A stretch of 64,000 bases of DNA from Diploscapter coronatus. Its lineage: Eukaryota; Nematoda; Chromadorea; Rhabditida; Rhabditidae. The number at the start of each line of letters is the position of its first letter. Positions within the stretch are counted from its first letter, which is position 1. The translations under genes and the position numbers were made by a program. Below are positions 11,784-23,147 of the stretch, one piece after another. The stretch lies in the NCBI GenBank assembly GCA_964036155.1, contig OZ038423.1:73981249-74045248 (forward strand), read 5' to 3'. Under the pieces are notes generated by a model that was not told where the DNA came from, made no database searches, and saw only the letters and a program-made list of their open reading frames with translations.

Positions 11784-12053
11784 TTGTTTAGCATCGAATT
11801 CAGATATTTCCTCTGCACTTTTCGAAAGTCTCAACCAATGACATTGCGAAAGAGGGGGAGAGAAGTGCGCCCCACTGACTCGACCCTGCCTCCCCCCTCC
11901 CCTCGCAGCGTAGCTTCTTTCTCCCTCCCGTTTTCACGCACTATTCAGCTGTTTAGACTCGCTTTATTTCACTCTTTCTCCTCGGCCTTGCTCAGAGTGT
12001 GGGCAGCGAAACCCTGCCTAGATACGGCGCAAATGGACCGACGAGTATATAAC
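11784..12053. repeat. U6 upstream region, inverted copy at 23117-23391
   Basis: This 270-base block, from GCATCGAATTC to the U6 TATA box, is present in reverse orientation at 23117-23391 with moderate divergence and indels. Shared blocks include CAGCTGTTTAGACTCGCTTT and GATACGGCGCAAA. Similarity stops around the TATA box, so the other copy has promoter-side DNA but no U6 body. Confidence 0.75.
12022..12052 (+). promoter_or_regulatory. U6 promoter: PSE-like block and TATA box
   Basis: TATATAA (12046-12052) lies about 30 bases before the U6 start, the spacing used by Pol III type 3 promoters. ATACGGCGCAAATGGACC lies at about -53, where the other snRNA genes of this window carry their PSE-like block, though its sequence is only loosely similar to theirs. 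Confidence 0.6.
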
Positions 12054-12075
12054 CGAGAAATCCAAGCACAATTTC

Positions 12076-12230
12076 GTTCTTCCAAAGAACGAATAATAAA
12101 ATTGGACAAATACAGAGTAAGTTAAATTTCTCCTTTCGCCTATGGGCATGCCTAATGAAAACCTTTGCAGGAAGATTAGCATGGCCCCTGCGCAAGGATG
12201 ACACGCAAATTCGTGAAGCGTTCCAAATTT
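12076..12230 (+). ncRNA. U6 spliceosomal RNA gene with an intron
   Basis: Exon 1 (12076-12116) has the 5' hairpin GTTCTT-CCA-AAGAAC and ends AAATACAGA. Exon 2 (12171-12230) begins GAAGATTAGCATGGCCCC and continues through ACACGCAAATTCGTGAAGCG to a T-run terminator. Joining them restores the catalytic ACAGAGA box, the AGC triad and the U4-pairing region. U6 is the catalytic RNA of the spliceosome. The TATA box at -30 and the terminator suggest a transcribed Pol III gene. Exon 2 matches the nematode consensus closely, while exon 1 has a few substitutions (GGACAAATACAGA for GGAACAATACAGA). This is the only full-length U6 in the window. It could be an inactive copy, but the exact intron boundaries argue against random insertion. 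Confidence 0.85.
12117..12170 (+). other. Spliceosome-type intron inside U6
   Basis: The 54 bases run from GTAAGTTAAATTTC to ACCTTTGCAG. They have a consensus donor, a U2-type acceptor and CCTAATG about 18 bases before the acceptor as a plausible branch site. Removal restores ACAGA|GAAGATTAG exactly. Length and ends match ordinary short introns of protein genes in this window. Confidence 0.8.
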
Positions 12231-12500
12231 TTTGTCAGATTTTATTTGGTATTTTGAAAATAGAAATTTTTGACCAATCTAATTTCGAAAGTTTATGGTA
12301 GAGTTAGGGATTGGCTACCAAAATGGGCATCTGTATCTAGTATATCTATCCCGGAAATTTCTAGATCAACTCATCCATGCTTAGTGGTAGTCGACCCACT
12401 TTTAGGATTAAAAATCCTGAAATTTTCACTGACCGCCAATCAAGTGCCGGTGATCTCTTTAAATAGGTAAACAGCCCTTCGATCATGACATATTTTTCAT

Positions 12501-13096
12501 CTGTGGTGGTATTCTTTGCTGCTAACTGCGAGCTAACTAACGGCGAGCTCACTTTTAAGAGAATCTAACTATGAGTTAGTTAACAGCGAGCTCACCGTTA
12601 AGAAAATTCGCTAACTGGGAGTTAGTACGAAATAGTATGGGAAAATGAGAGACTTAACTCCCAGTTATGAAAAGTAGAATTTTGACTTTTTAAACTGGGA
12701 GTTAAGTGCAGTTAACTCTCTCATTTTCCCATACTATTTCGTACTAACTCCCAGTTAGCGATTTCCTTAACGGCGAGCTCACTGTTAACTAGCTCGCCGT
12801 TAGGCGACTAACTGCGAGTTATAAAAACGAGGTCGCCGTTAGCGATTAAAAGATCACCATTAGCCCTCAAATTCTAGGTTTTGGGTAATTATTCGAACTT
12901 TTTCTCATTCCGCTGTAGAAATATATGACATCCGGCAGCTTATCGTGAAAAAACTACGAGATTTCACCTCCAATTAAATTTGCATCATTAGTTTGAAAAA
13001 AACATAGGTCGCCGTTAAGAGAGTTAAAGGTCACTGTTAAAAATTTTTAACGGCGACCTTTAACTCGCAGTTATCAAGCAAAGAATACCACCACTG
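12501..13096. mobile_element. Fold-back transposon (596 bp) with a long internal palindrome
   Basis: Ends are inverted repeats, TGGTGGTATTCTTTGCT at the left and its complement near 13075-13096. The interior is built of inverted units such as GCGAGCTCAC and AACTGGGAGTTA. Arms at 12609-12652 and 12717-12760 are complementary over 44 bases. No coding frame for a transposase is present, so it is non-autonomous. I could not find a clean target-site duplication. Confidence 0.75.
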
Positions 13097-14326
13097 AGGT
13101 ATCAGTTCTCCAAATATCAGTCTTCGATCACCACATTCGGACATGTCTAGTTGAGTTATGGGGGCACGATCGGAATTGGTCATTTCAAAAAAATAACCTA
13201 CTTTCAAAAAATCTTTAGAAATAATTTAGGCATATTTTCGCGAAGATTTTTCTACAAATTGACGTGAAATTATATTAATTTCCATAAATAATCGTCGAAA
13301 ACCCGAAAAAATAGCTCCAGAAACAAGAAAAATTCACGGTTTGCAGCGAATACGAATTTATCGGCCTGATTTACACCCACTTCCTGCCTGGTTGCCTGCG
13401 ATAGACTGAACTATTCGAGAAATGATCCGATAATTTTTAGAATGTATAGTTGGCATTCTAATGTGCCGTAAATCATCAAAATTGGTAGATTCAAGTTGGT
13501 TAAAAGGTCGCGAAGTTCAGTAAGTTCAGCGTTGTACGCTTTGAACTCTGCGTTGTATACCAGCAAGTAACATGCGAAAAATCTATAAATAATTCAATTT
13601 GAGGTGTCTTTGAATAATTCTGGTAGTTTTCGAACGGAATTTCAGCGCGGGGGCTTCAGGGTCCATAACGTCATTTTCCTTATATAAGGAATTTGTACGT
13701 ATTCGCGTCCCTGTTTTGGTTCAGAAGTGGCGCTCTAGGCTAATTTCATATTCTATCGATGCCCACTGACGCCCTTCACCTATTTTGGCATCGGAAATAT
13801 ACTGAAATCGCGTAAAATAAAAATTTTAGCAGAAATCGGACGATTTTAAGAGAAAAATCGCGTCCCTGGCATTCCGGCCTTCCTCGAGCGCTTCTCCTGG
13901 CGAGTTCCTGCGCGAATTTGGTGCCAAACTTTCAGGAATTGCTTCTATTTTAATATTTGAGCGGAATAATTAGGTATAATTAACTTTTTTATTGCTTTAA
14001 TTGCGTTTTCCTGAGCGACAATAAATTCTCCTCTTTTTCATCGCTTTTCTCTCCCTTTCGTGCCTGCGCATTGCAGGTGGGCGGGGAGAAGAGGGGGAGG
14101 GGACAAAACAAAGCATCCTGGTAGCCTAAAATTCCGCTCTCATTTCATCATTCCGCTCTTATTCCGTTTTCCGCGCTTAGACCGCTCATTCCTCGGCGGC
14201 CCCACACGGGATTATCGAAGAATAAGAGCGGACTAAGCACGGAATCTTCTCTCCTAGCTAGATTTCTCGCGTGGTGATTTTCTCAATTTCTGGATGTTTC
14301 CCTTCAAAACCTTGACTCTCTTTCAG
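13097..14326. other. Intergenic; small GC-rich inverted repeat at 14161-14245
   Basis: Most of it shows no gene. The arms ATTCCGTTTTCCGCGCTTAG (14161-14180) and CTAAGCACGGAAT (about 14233-14245) are part of an inverted repeat with a loop of about 30 bases, possibly a short transposon relic. It could also hold unrecognised 5' exons of the next gene. Confidence 0.4.
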
Positions 14327-16834
14327 CACGTATTGCATTGCCCGTCGCAGACGCCCTGTGCCTTCTACGTGTCTGCTCTCCTCTGGCAGTCCTCCCATCC
14401 AGCACTATATCCATCTGCAGCCCGACGCCACTTTCGACAACGTGAACATCGTCGCCGATGTCAAACAGGTACGCTTCTTCCAATTTCATTCTGGAAAAGC
14501 GATAATGGCATGGATTTACTAATTAGACAGTAAAACCAAATTAGTCGGTGGTAATTTGAAATGCTTTTATTACGGCAACATAATTAGTTCAATACAACTG
14601 AGGTATGATTGAGGTTAGCGAAGGCAACCAGAAGTCAACCTGCAGCACTTTTATATACGACGAGAGAACACTAGGGGGTGGGATCACATGGATTAGAGAA
14701 ACGGGTTGGAAACTTGCTTGCATCCGCAATAATGGAATTGATTGAATTTTGAGCATCTCTTGAGTTTTGAACTGAAGGAAACTTTTCAAAAACGAAAATC
14801 CATTCTCGATTTTCAGGCTTTTCTCGAAATTTATAACTCGTACAGTTGAATCGTAACTTGGTTCAAAAATCGATTTCGATTTTGGTTAAAAATTCGAAGC
14901 TTCGGAAATATTCCATTAATGGTCTAAAATGAAAGATTTTTAGAAAAACTGTTAGGATAGATTAAATATTTTGCATTAAATATTCGAATAAATTTGTTAA
15001 ATTATTATTTTTTTTCAGAACTCGTTCTCGGGCCACATCTTCTTGACATACCTGTTAGATGTGGGCTCGAAGCAGGTGCGCGATGCCATCAACGTGTCCT
15101 TCTTCAGCAGGCAAAAGGCAGCCAGGTGCAGGAATCGAATCGACATCGACCAGATCGAGCACATCAAGCAACAGTGGAACGACTGTAAGTGAAGAAAACA
15201 TTAGGGTCTATTTTTCGAGAAATTCAAAAGTTGAATTGTGTTACATTGTTCATTTGATGAAAAACTTGCCATTAAACCTCATTATTTTTTCGAAAAATAG
15301 ACTTGAGTCGATAATTTTTGAAAAAAAAAAGATTTTTCTCGACTTAGACTCGCAATTTTATCGTGATTAATGCCAAAATTCATAGGTATAGTTTGAACTT
15401 GAAAAAGAAACATCTTGCATCGAATTTCCTATGCAAAAAATTCTGTCCTATCCTTGCTCCCAGTGTTTCTTCAATCCAATCCATTGATTTTCAGCGATAG
15501 TGTCTCGTCGCGTGGCGCTGGGCAGAGCAGTCATGCGTCCGGCCCTGCACAGCCACTGCCTCGTCTGCTCGACTTCCCTGACAATTTCGCCTTCTGCAGG
15601 GAACACCCGGACAGACTCGCCAGCTCCATTCTGGTAAGACAGTTCTTTACTTTTTTTTTTTAAATTAACATTTTCACATTTTGACAAAATGCGGGATAAA
15701 GATCCAATTCGAAAGTTATTTTTGTAAAAAATTGGGTATAAAACGGAAATATTGATTTTAAAATACCAAATGACCTTTCTTTGTTTCGAACATGAGAAAA
15801 TTGATCTTTCCTGCTTTATGGGGCCTACAATTTGAGTGTGATTTCTGTAAATTTTTCATCTGTTTTTTTTTTTTTTTTTTTTTTTTTAATTTTTATCTGC
15901 AAAAATTTGCCATTCTTTTGAAGATCATAGATGTGAAGTAATCACAAGAAAATTTTACTAGAATTTATACATTTGGAAGAAATTGTCGATAAAAATCGAC
16001 CTTATATGAGGTCCAGATCACTCAGCTTTATTTTTTGTTAGATAAAGCCAGGCAAGATAATGCATCTCTTTTTCTTTATTCCCTCTCTCATCTTGCCTTG
16101 CTCTTTAGATTTTATGACTAATGCCATATCCTTGAAAGGCTGTCAAGCTTCTTATCGATTTAATATTTCTTAAATTTTATGTTTATTTATATTTATTTAT
16201 TCAGTAAATTCAGTAAATAAAAGTTCAATTATCCAAATTTGAGCCAACTCCAATCAGCTGCTAACTCAATACGTCCTTACCCCTAAACTTAACCGCATTT
16301 ACTCGGAAGTAAACTGATCACCCAACTATCCGTTTAATTACAGAAATCTTCTAAGATTGTTAAAAATTATATTCTTTTTTCGTTCAAGTTTCATTTTTTG
16401 TCACAATATAACTTCATAAGTTTTATTTTTGTGCGACTGAGTGGGAACTCAGTCGGGTTAGTTAAAGCGATATGCGAATCTGATACGATGATAAGCGATT
16501 CCGATAAAAGGGGTTAGATTGAAAGTAAAAAAAGCAAGGAAGTTAGGCGATTTCTTAGAAATCGGAGACAAGAATAAATATCTAGAGGTAAAAAATCTGG
16601 GGTGAGAAAAACAAAATAAAATGTGCGAGTCGCACAATCTTCCTTTCCAAATATTCAATAAAAATAGCTTGCTTTCAGAACATCAACAGCTGCAAAGTGA
16701 TGAGTGAGATGCTGGAAATTTTCAAGGCTGGCAACGTTCTCGTCGAGGGCAAAGTGCTGAAGTTCGACGATCAGACGGCTCTCCTCAGCAGGTTCGACAA
16801 CCTCCCGGCTTTCTGCACTAAAAGTAAGATTTAA
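14327..16834 (+). CDS. Unrecognised multi-exon gene, 5' end not found
   Basis: Four exons can be joined in frame: 14327-14468, 15019-15188, 15495-15633 and 16679-16834. All acceptors are TTTCAG-like; donors are GTACGC, GTGAAG and GTAAGA. Exon 2 must end at the GTGAAG donor (15189), not the better-looking GTAAGT at 15185, or the frame breaks. The product reads through ADVKQNSFSGHIFLTYLLDV, RNRIDIDQIEHIKQQW, LDFPDNFAFCREHPDRLASS and EIFKAGNVLVEGKVLKFDDQ. I do not recognise a family, signal peptide or catalytic motif. No start codon lies in frame in the first exon, so upstream exons are missing or the locus is truncated. An LTR-like relic sits in the last intron. A decayed gene remains possible. 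Confidence 0.45.
16036..16342 (+). mobile_element. Solo LTR-like relic related to 39803-40150
   Basis: It starts TGTTAGATAAAG and ends CCGTTTAATTACA (TG...CA). Its last 130 bases align with those of the element at 39803-40150, sharing AATAAA, an SL1-like 22-mer (18 of 22 here), TTACCCCTAAAC and GATCACC. No internal retrotransposon coding sequence is present and I see no target duplication. Confidence 0.5.
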
Positions 16835-17000
16835 AAAAAAGTTATTGCTAATTGAAGCTTTCTTTTTATCATGATTTTTGAAATATGACTTATCATGCTA
16901 CTTTCTATCATATGAATTTTTCAAAAATATCTATCTTCCTTATCTTGAAATTTGAAACGATAAAATTGGATAATTTTCATAATTATCAACTGAAATTACT

Positions 17001-20000
17001 TTATAATTTTGATTTCCTCGGTGCGGATATTTTCTTGTTGAAAAATTCGGAAATCTTCTGCAATTTCCCGGCGTTGAAAAGATGAGCGAGTCTGAAAAAT
17101 TACTTTAAATAATAAGCAAATGTTTAATAGTCTGTATTCATTCTTCTCGATTTGATTGAAATACGAGGTAACTGTGAAATGGAATTTTTTATACCTGGCA
17201 AGTTCAGTGTTGACGATTTTGGCTTCAGTTTCCTTGTCGACTTCAGATTCGCCGGTGATTCTGGACTCATTCTGAAGAATACAAAATATTTCGAAAGTAG
17301 GCATTTTATACCATACCTTAAAATTGAATAATCGTTCATGCTTCGTGTCCTTGTTTTGTAAATGCTTGATCATTATCGCCTCCAATAAGGAGGCTTTCTC
17401 CTCGGAAAAGGGGAAGTCGTAGATCAAGATATGGTCCGCTTGATCTTCGGCGCAACTGGTCAGGAATCTTGATTTTAGAGACACCTGCAAACATTTTTAA
17501 CGTCATTGATTGGTTGGCCTATTTGTTTTTATACCTGCTCTGCTTCTTGTTTGGATTTCTCGGAATAGGCTGCGTTTCGGTGGTACAGCATTCTCTCCTA
17601 AACAAAAATCATAAATTTTTTGAAATTTCTTTCGTAATTCAGCCGTTTTTAAATAGAAATTTCGAGAGATTTCCAAAATATTTTATAAAACATTTATTAG
17701 GAACATTTCTTTAGTTTATAATACTAATTATTTCAATAATTCTTATTGTTAAACATGAATAAAATATACCTTGAGGGGTCTCTTGGACTTTCCAGCGTAT
17801 CGAATGGCGAGGTGGATATTGTCCTTTTCGACACGCCCGTACTTAGCGATGATTTCCTGGATCAATTTCGAATCCAGCCAATAGTAGAGCGCAGATGTAT
17901 CCCCCTCGTCAATCATTGTCCTTTTGAAATCATCAGACTGAAATGAATCATATTGCAAAATAAAGATCTCATTATCTTATCTAACAAGCTTTGTATTTAT
18001 ATAAACTTGAAAAATATCTCGAATTTTTAATATTTTAAAAATACCGAAACCTCGTTGAAATTATGAAAATAGTGTCTCATCTTGAATGTCATTTCTTTAA
18101 ATTACTACATTCTCAAGTTCCCGATCTTGCAAAATAGTTTAACTTTTTTTTTTTAAATCTCGATTTTAACACAGATATACAAAAACTTAAGCTAACTATC
18201 GAATATCTAATTCCATATCCTAGTATTTTAATGAATTCTATGCATTTATTAAAATTATTACCAATTCTGCTCCTTGCTGCTGGAATGTTGGCTCCATTTT
18301 CGACATGACTGATTCTTGGCCAGTAAATTGCTTGGCAAAATTGGCCTTCAGCGTCGATTTCTGGTCCTTTTCCGAGCTTCGTAGGTCGAATCCGTGCCCG
18401 TTTTTCGCCACCAGGTAGCACCTGCAATATATATTTGCAAGAAAATTTTAGAAGTTGTAAATGTTCAACTTTAACTTCATCTTCGGATAGTTCAAAAAAA
18501 TTATTTCAAAATGATAAAATTAACAAGGAATCATACCGTCTCAGAGTTTTCATGACGAGAGCTGCTTTTTCGTCTTCACTCCAGCCGTCGAACATGAGAG
18601 AGTTTTTGCCGAGCTGAATTTTTTAAATTGCTGATTATAAGTTAATTTTTAACTTACAGAAGAATTGGCAAAATCCTCTTCGAATTTTTCTTCGAGAAGC
18701 CTGTCCAATATCAAGCTTTCAGTCGACTTCCCCGCATACGTGCTGTAGCCGCTATCGAAGCCGACAGTGATCGCGATTTCCTTGGCTCGGACCTTGCTGA
18801 TCAACTTCAGTCGAGGGTTGAGATTCTTAAACATATTTCATTTTATAAATCTCGTTAGTCTTCAAATAACGTTCGCGCATCAACGTGTGATACGCAAAAC
18901 TAAATAAATATTTAATGCATATGCAATTACCTGTCCTGATGACTTTTCGATCCTGTCACATCCGAATGTCATGTGGAATCGTTGGCGAGCCTAAATGAAT
19001 AATTTTTTAAATTGACAAAAGAAGATTCTTACCTGAATTGGGCAGGATGCGAATCCCAGATATTGGACTCCGGCGAGGATCTCTTCATCGGTTGGGTTCG
19101 ATCCCAATCTCATCAATGTGTCTCTGCCAAACCAACAGTAGAGTCCCGATTGGAATCGCTCCACTTCGACTGGCAACAGATCGTTCTAAAAAAAACATTA
19201 ATTTTTATAGCAAGTTCTTAGGTGTTCCTCTTATTTGTGAAATTCGCTGATTTTTGAATGAGAAATGGTAAAAATTGTAAATCTACATTAGTTTGTTTGC
19301 ATCCAGAACTGTATTTTCTTTAAATAAACATGATAAAGATTATACTCCTATTTAAGAATTTTAAAAATTGAAAAGCTCTTACTAAATCGAGCGAGTTAGC
19401 CGCGAAATGTTCATTTGCATCCTTGGAGAACTCGATCTGTTTGACAAACTCCTTTGCAAACTGAGACATTCGTAACTGAAACTATCAAAAATCGTAAAAA
19501 TAACCTATAATATAATTCTTGAATGGTTTTTTACACCGTGTTCGATATTCAAAATTTGAAAGGTTTCATAAATTGTTTTTAAATTTGAAAATTTTACCCG
19601 ATATCGCTTGTCTCTGCCTTCAATTCTTTCACCGACCGTCTTCTTTCCTCTAGCACGGATCTTTCTTAACAAATTGAATATCATAATTAAGGAGATAATG
19701 TAATTTTTTACTTGTCATTGTCTTCTTCAGCCTTCTTGGAAGCATCGGGCATTTTGGATGTGCTAAAATGCAATGAAAATTATTTGATAATCAGCTTTAA
19801 AAATAACCTGGGTTGATTGCCAGTGGTGCTTGAATCAGACGCATCGATCGAAGTTTGACCATCTCTATTCCGTGGTTTGTAGACCTTAAATTATTGTTAT
19901 CTTCCAAATTCGAATAGTTTCATTTTATCTTCTATATTTTTGGCTAAGTGTGAAGACACCTATTTCATTTCTTTAAGCCCTCAGAAAATTCGTATATAGA

Positions 20001-21493
20001 CCAAGATTTGAAAGGTATTTATAAAATATCCCAATATAATGGGATATCGAAAAACAATTTATTCTATAATTCACGTAATAAAAATATTTAGTTTCTGAAT
20101 TTATTGATATTATATTTAAGATATAAATAAGTAAAGTTAAATTACCCGCATCGTACTTCCTTCATTGTTCGCATTAATCCTGCGCTGTCTTTGTTGATCA
20201 GAGCGCCTAAATTTGCTTTCCTTGGAGTTTGATCAAAAATTTATTTTTTAAATGCTACTTACGCCTTTGCCTTCCTCACTTCGGCTTCTTCTGCAGTTTC
20301 CCTTGCTCTTCTAAATTTTTTAGCTTTTTAAAATTAATTTTGTGTAATAAAAATATTTCAGAAGCATATTTTCAACGTTATGATCATATTGTAAACTCTA
20401 AAATCGAAGTTTCCAGAGACTATTATTTATCGGGATTTTTGTTCCTTAAATAATTCAATTTTAGATACTGTCTATTTAGAAATACTAGAGTTAGTGAGCC
20501 TTCTAACTTTTAGTTATCTTATTGAGTATGACTACTAAATTATGAAATTCTTATTTTAGGGTAGTCTTTTAATTTTATGATGATGGGATTCTAAATATTT
20601 CAAAAGAATTTTATTTAATTAATCGTACTTCTCTCGCTTCCTCACTGCTTTCGGATCCGTTGATAGAGGGCGGCTGGGCTTTAGCTTTCTGCAAAAATAT
20701 GTATCAAAATTTTGAACAACAGTTGATTTTCTTACCCTGCGTCTTTCAAAGCTTCGAAAACAGGAGCCGAAGGGTCTACGACTGACCGACCGAGATTGGA
20801 AGAGGTATTGTGAATAGAATCATCGATTGAATAATCCATATTCGTTTGAGAAGATTTAAATCGCTTGGATGTGTTTCCAGATTCCTCGTGGGCCCTAGAA
20901 ATAATATCTTCACATCGGTATAAAAATGAAAAGTTTACACAATGTCCTTTGCGAAATCAGTTTATCATTTTTAAATGAAGCTCTTCTTACACAAATTATG
21001 ATTGTGACTAATAAAAATTTTTCAGGAATTATTATTGAATTCTCACTTCAAAAATGTTCTAAACTTTATTAAATGAATTAGAAATTTGATTACCGTCTCT
21101 TCAGATTTCGTGCTGAAGACTGAAGAATGCTGCTGTTGCTCGCCGAGCTTCTGTTTGTGGGCACGAGGAACTGCTCAATCGACCTCGGCGTGCGATCAGT
21201 CTTCTTCCCTCGCACTCGACTGGACTCGCCGGCCCTAGAAATAACATCTTCACACCGGTATAAAAATGAAAAGTTTACATAATGTCCTTGGCGAAATCAG
21301 TTTATCATTTTTAAATGAAGCTCTTCTTACATAAATTATAAATCTTTCAGAGATTATTATGAATTTTCTTTTCAAAGATGTTCTAAACTTGATTGAATGA
21401 ATTATAAATTAGGTACCGCCTCTTTGGGTTTCGTGCTGGAGGCTGAGGAGTGCTGCTGCTTGCCGAGCTTCTGCTTGTTGGCACGAGGTCCAT
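17001..21493 (-). CDS. Unknown 672-residue protein with duplicated domain
   Basis: Twenty exons join in one frame: 21493-21417, 21234-21094, 20894-20736, 20688-20629, 20310-20263, 20206-20146, 19884-19808, 19762-19712, 19664-19598, 19475-19383, 19185-19033, 18990-18931, 18825-18658, 18613-18537, 18421-18262, 17937-17770, 17597-17535, 17484-17317, 17271-17195, 17091-17001. Residues 1-250 are low-complexity, basic and Ser-rich (MDLVPTSRSSASSSTPQPPA at the start). Two related segments follow, about 248-405 and 432-617: GLYCWFGRDTLM matches ALYYWLDSKLIQ, ARQRFH matches ERMLYH, and the next exon of each is 168 bases. Intron positions and phases agree between repeats, so the segment arose by tandem exon duplication. 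I do not recognise the fold. A TTTCAG acceptor 10 bases before the ATG suggests SL trans-splicing. Its last three exons are copied at 47389-47875. Confidence 0.8.
20895..21493 (-). repeat. Exon-plus-intron tandem duplication
   Basis: Exon 1 with its following intron (21493-21235) and the 3' part of exon 2 with its intron (about 21170-20895) are duplicates. The proteins LVPTSRSSASSS and LVPTNRSSASNS match. Both introns begin after AAGAGACG or AAGAGGCG and share long near-identical runs around GAAAAGTTTACA and GAAATCAGTTTATC. Confidence 0.8.
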
Positions 21494-21503
21494 TGCGCTT
21501 CTT

Positions 21504-21511
21504 CTGAAACA
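21504..21511 (-). promoter_or_regulatory. Candidate trans-splice acceptor
   Basis: TGTTTCAG lies ten bases before the initiating ATG of the 672-residue gene, with no matching donor upstream. This is the usual position for SL addition in nematodes. Confidence 0.5.
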
Positions 21512-21926
21512 TGTTACATCAAAAATTTGAGAAAATGAAGGAAAAATCCTGGGACTTAGAAAATGCAAAAAAATTGCAAACTCGAGCTCATTTCGAATTA
21601 GGGGTCATTTTTGCAGAGTTGAAATTTTCTCCTTTCCAAAAAAAAATGCCACTTTGTGCAATAAGAGAAAGAAGGATTTCGCATTCTGGCTTTATTCGCC
21701 GCTTGGGGGGGACTAACGTCAATTCTTATTCCCATTTCTTGATTTTTCCGTTTTAAATTTGCTAATTATCGATTTTTTCAAATTTAATCTTGCCATTTTA
21801 AGATGAATTTCAAAATTGTTATGCTTCAAAGAAATGACTATTTTTGGAGAACTTATAATTCTTAATTGATGCTTTATAAAAATGATAATAAATTTTTTTA
21901 AATTAAGGGCACCATTGGGACTTCAG

Positions 21927-23147
21927 TCAGCCGTCATCTACGGACAACGTCACTACCGAAGCGTCCACGGAGAATCTGAAGAAACAAAAGTAGGTTAATT
22001 TTGTTAAAAGGGTATACCTTTTGAAAAATTTGAAAATTTTTTCAGCACCTGACCTTTCCGAAGTTCCGCCTCGAAGATTATGACAGGTCGTTCTTCAACA
22101 GCCTCAAGTTCCTGATCGACTATGATTTCTCCAAATTCGGCCTTGAGGTAATTTAATATTTTTTATAAACTTACTGAAAATCGAGTTTTTGACTATTAAA
22201 ATTTAACATTTTCTTTAGAAAAAGGTACAAATAATTTTTCTTTAAAAATTTACAGTAGAAAGGATATACTTGTTTAATTTCAAGAAATAAATCCTTAAAA
22301 TGTGTCTAGATTTGCGTTTGTCTGATGGCGATTTCCGCGTGGGTCAAGATGAATTTCTTGGCTGCGGTGCAGACAATTTGGATCGGCATTTTTGCCCTGA
22401 ATTCGAGGTAAACTGGAGAAAAAATTTATAACCCTTTTTCTGAAAATATTGTGATTATTTTCAAAGAAATTTTCAGTTTTTTTTCATAATTTATTTGTAT
22501 TTTTTAAATTCAATTTTCCAGATCCTTCACCAGATGGATCTGGCCGATCTACGTCCTGTACATAACGATAATCCTGTCCCTGCAATACGTCCTATACGTG
22601 GGATTTCCTGAGGAAAGTTGCTTTGGTAAGTAGATTTTTCAATTGCAACTGAATGCTTATTGTGCATTCTATAAATTGAAAAAAAACAAAACGTAGATAT
22701 TCTCTTCCAGAAATTCAAAATTCAACTTTTCTTTGTACACATACTTCATCTACACTCACTGAGACATCATAACATTTTGCTTCGACATATAAAGAAGCTT
22801 GTCTGTGACTATTTAGTACGCCAAGGTAAAATGTAAGGTTATATTAAAAAAAAAAAAAACATTTTCAAAAATTCCAAATCTATCCAAGACTCTATCTACG
22901 TGATTTGATAATCACTATCCTGTTGTAGATTTTAATTACCTCATTTCCTCTTATGTATGCTTCCATTTTCTCTCGATTCAACTTTGAAATTAAAGGAAAA
23001 TTCTCTAATAGTAAATTTTATCTTGTGACTTTCAAATTGCTTTTCTAAAAATCTTGATCTTCATCAATTCAGCTGAAACGATGGACCCCGCGCAAAGGCC
23101 CGACCAGCGGATACAATATCCCGTCGGTCCCTTTGCGCCGTATCTGG
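21927..23147 (+). pseudogene. PIEZO channel fragment (five exons)
   Basis: Exons 21927-21989, 22046-22147, 22310-22407, 22522-22625 and 23073-23147 join in frame to about 147 residues. Segments such as FFNSLKFLIDYDFSKFGLE, then a hydrophobic exon, then RWIWPIYVLYITIILSLQY and VGFPEESC follow the order of the central PIEZO region, where a KFGLE-type segment precedes helices, an IWP motif and a GLPP-like turn. PIEZO proteins are mechanically gated cation channels of well over 2000 residues, so only a few percent is here. No start, pore or stop is present. All junctions are clean. The last donor (GTAAGG, 23148) opens into an inverted copy of the U6 upstream region and no later exon follows, so I read it as a duplicated fragment. 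The family call rests on remembered similarity. Confidence 0.55.

Noticed and set aside
12117..12170. U6 insert as a transposon footprint or random insertion
   Set aside because: No inverted ends or target duplication; the ends are consensus donor and acceptor, and removal restores U6 exactly.
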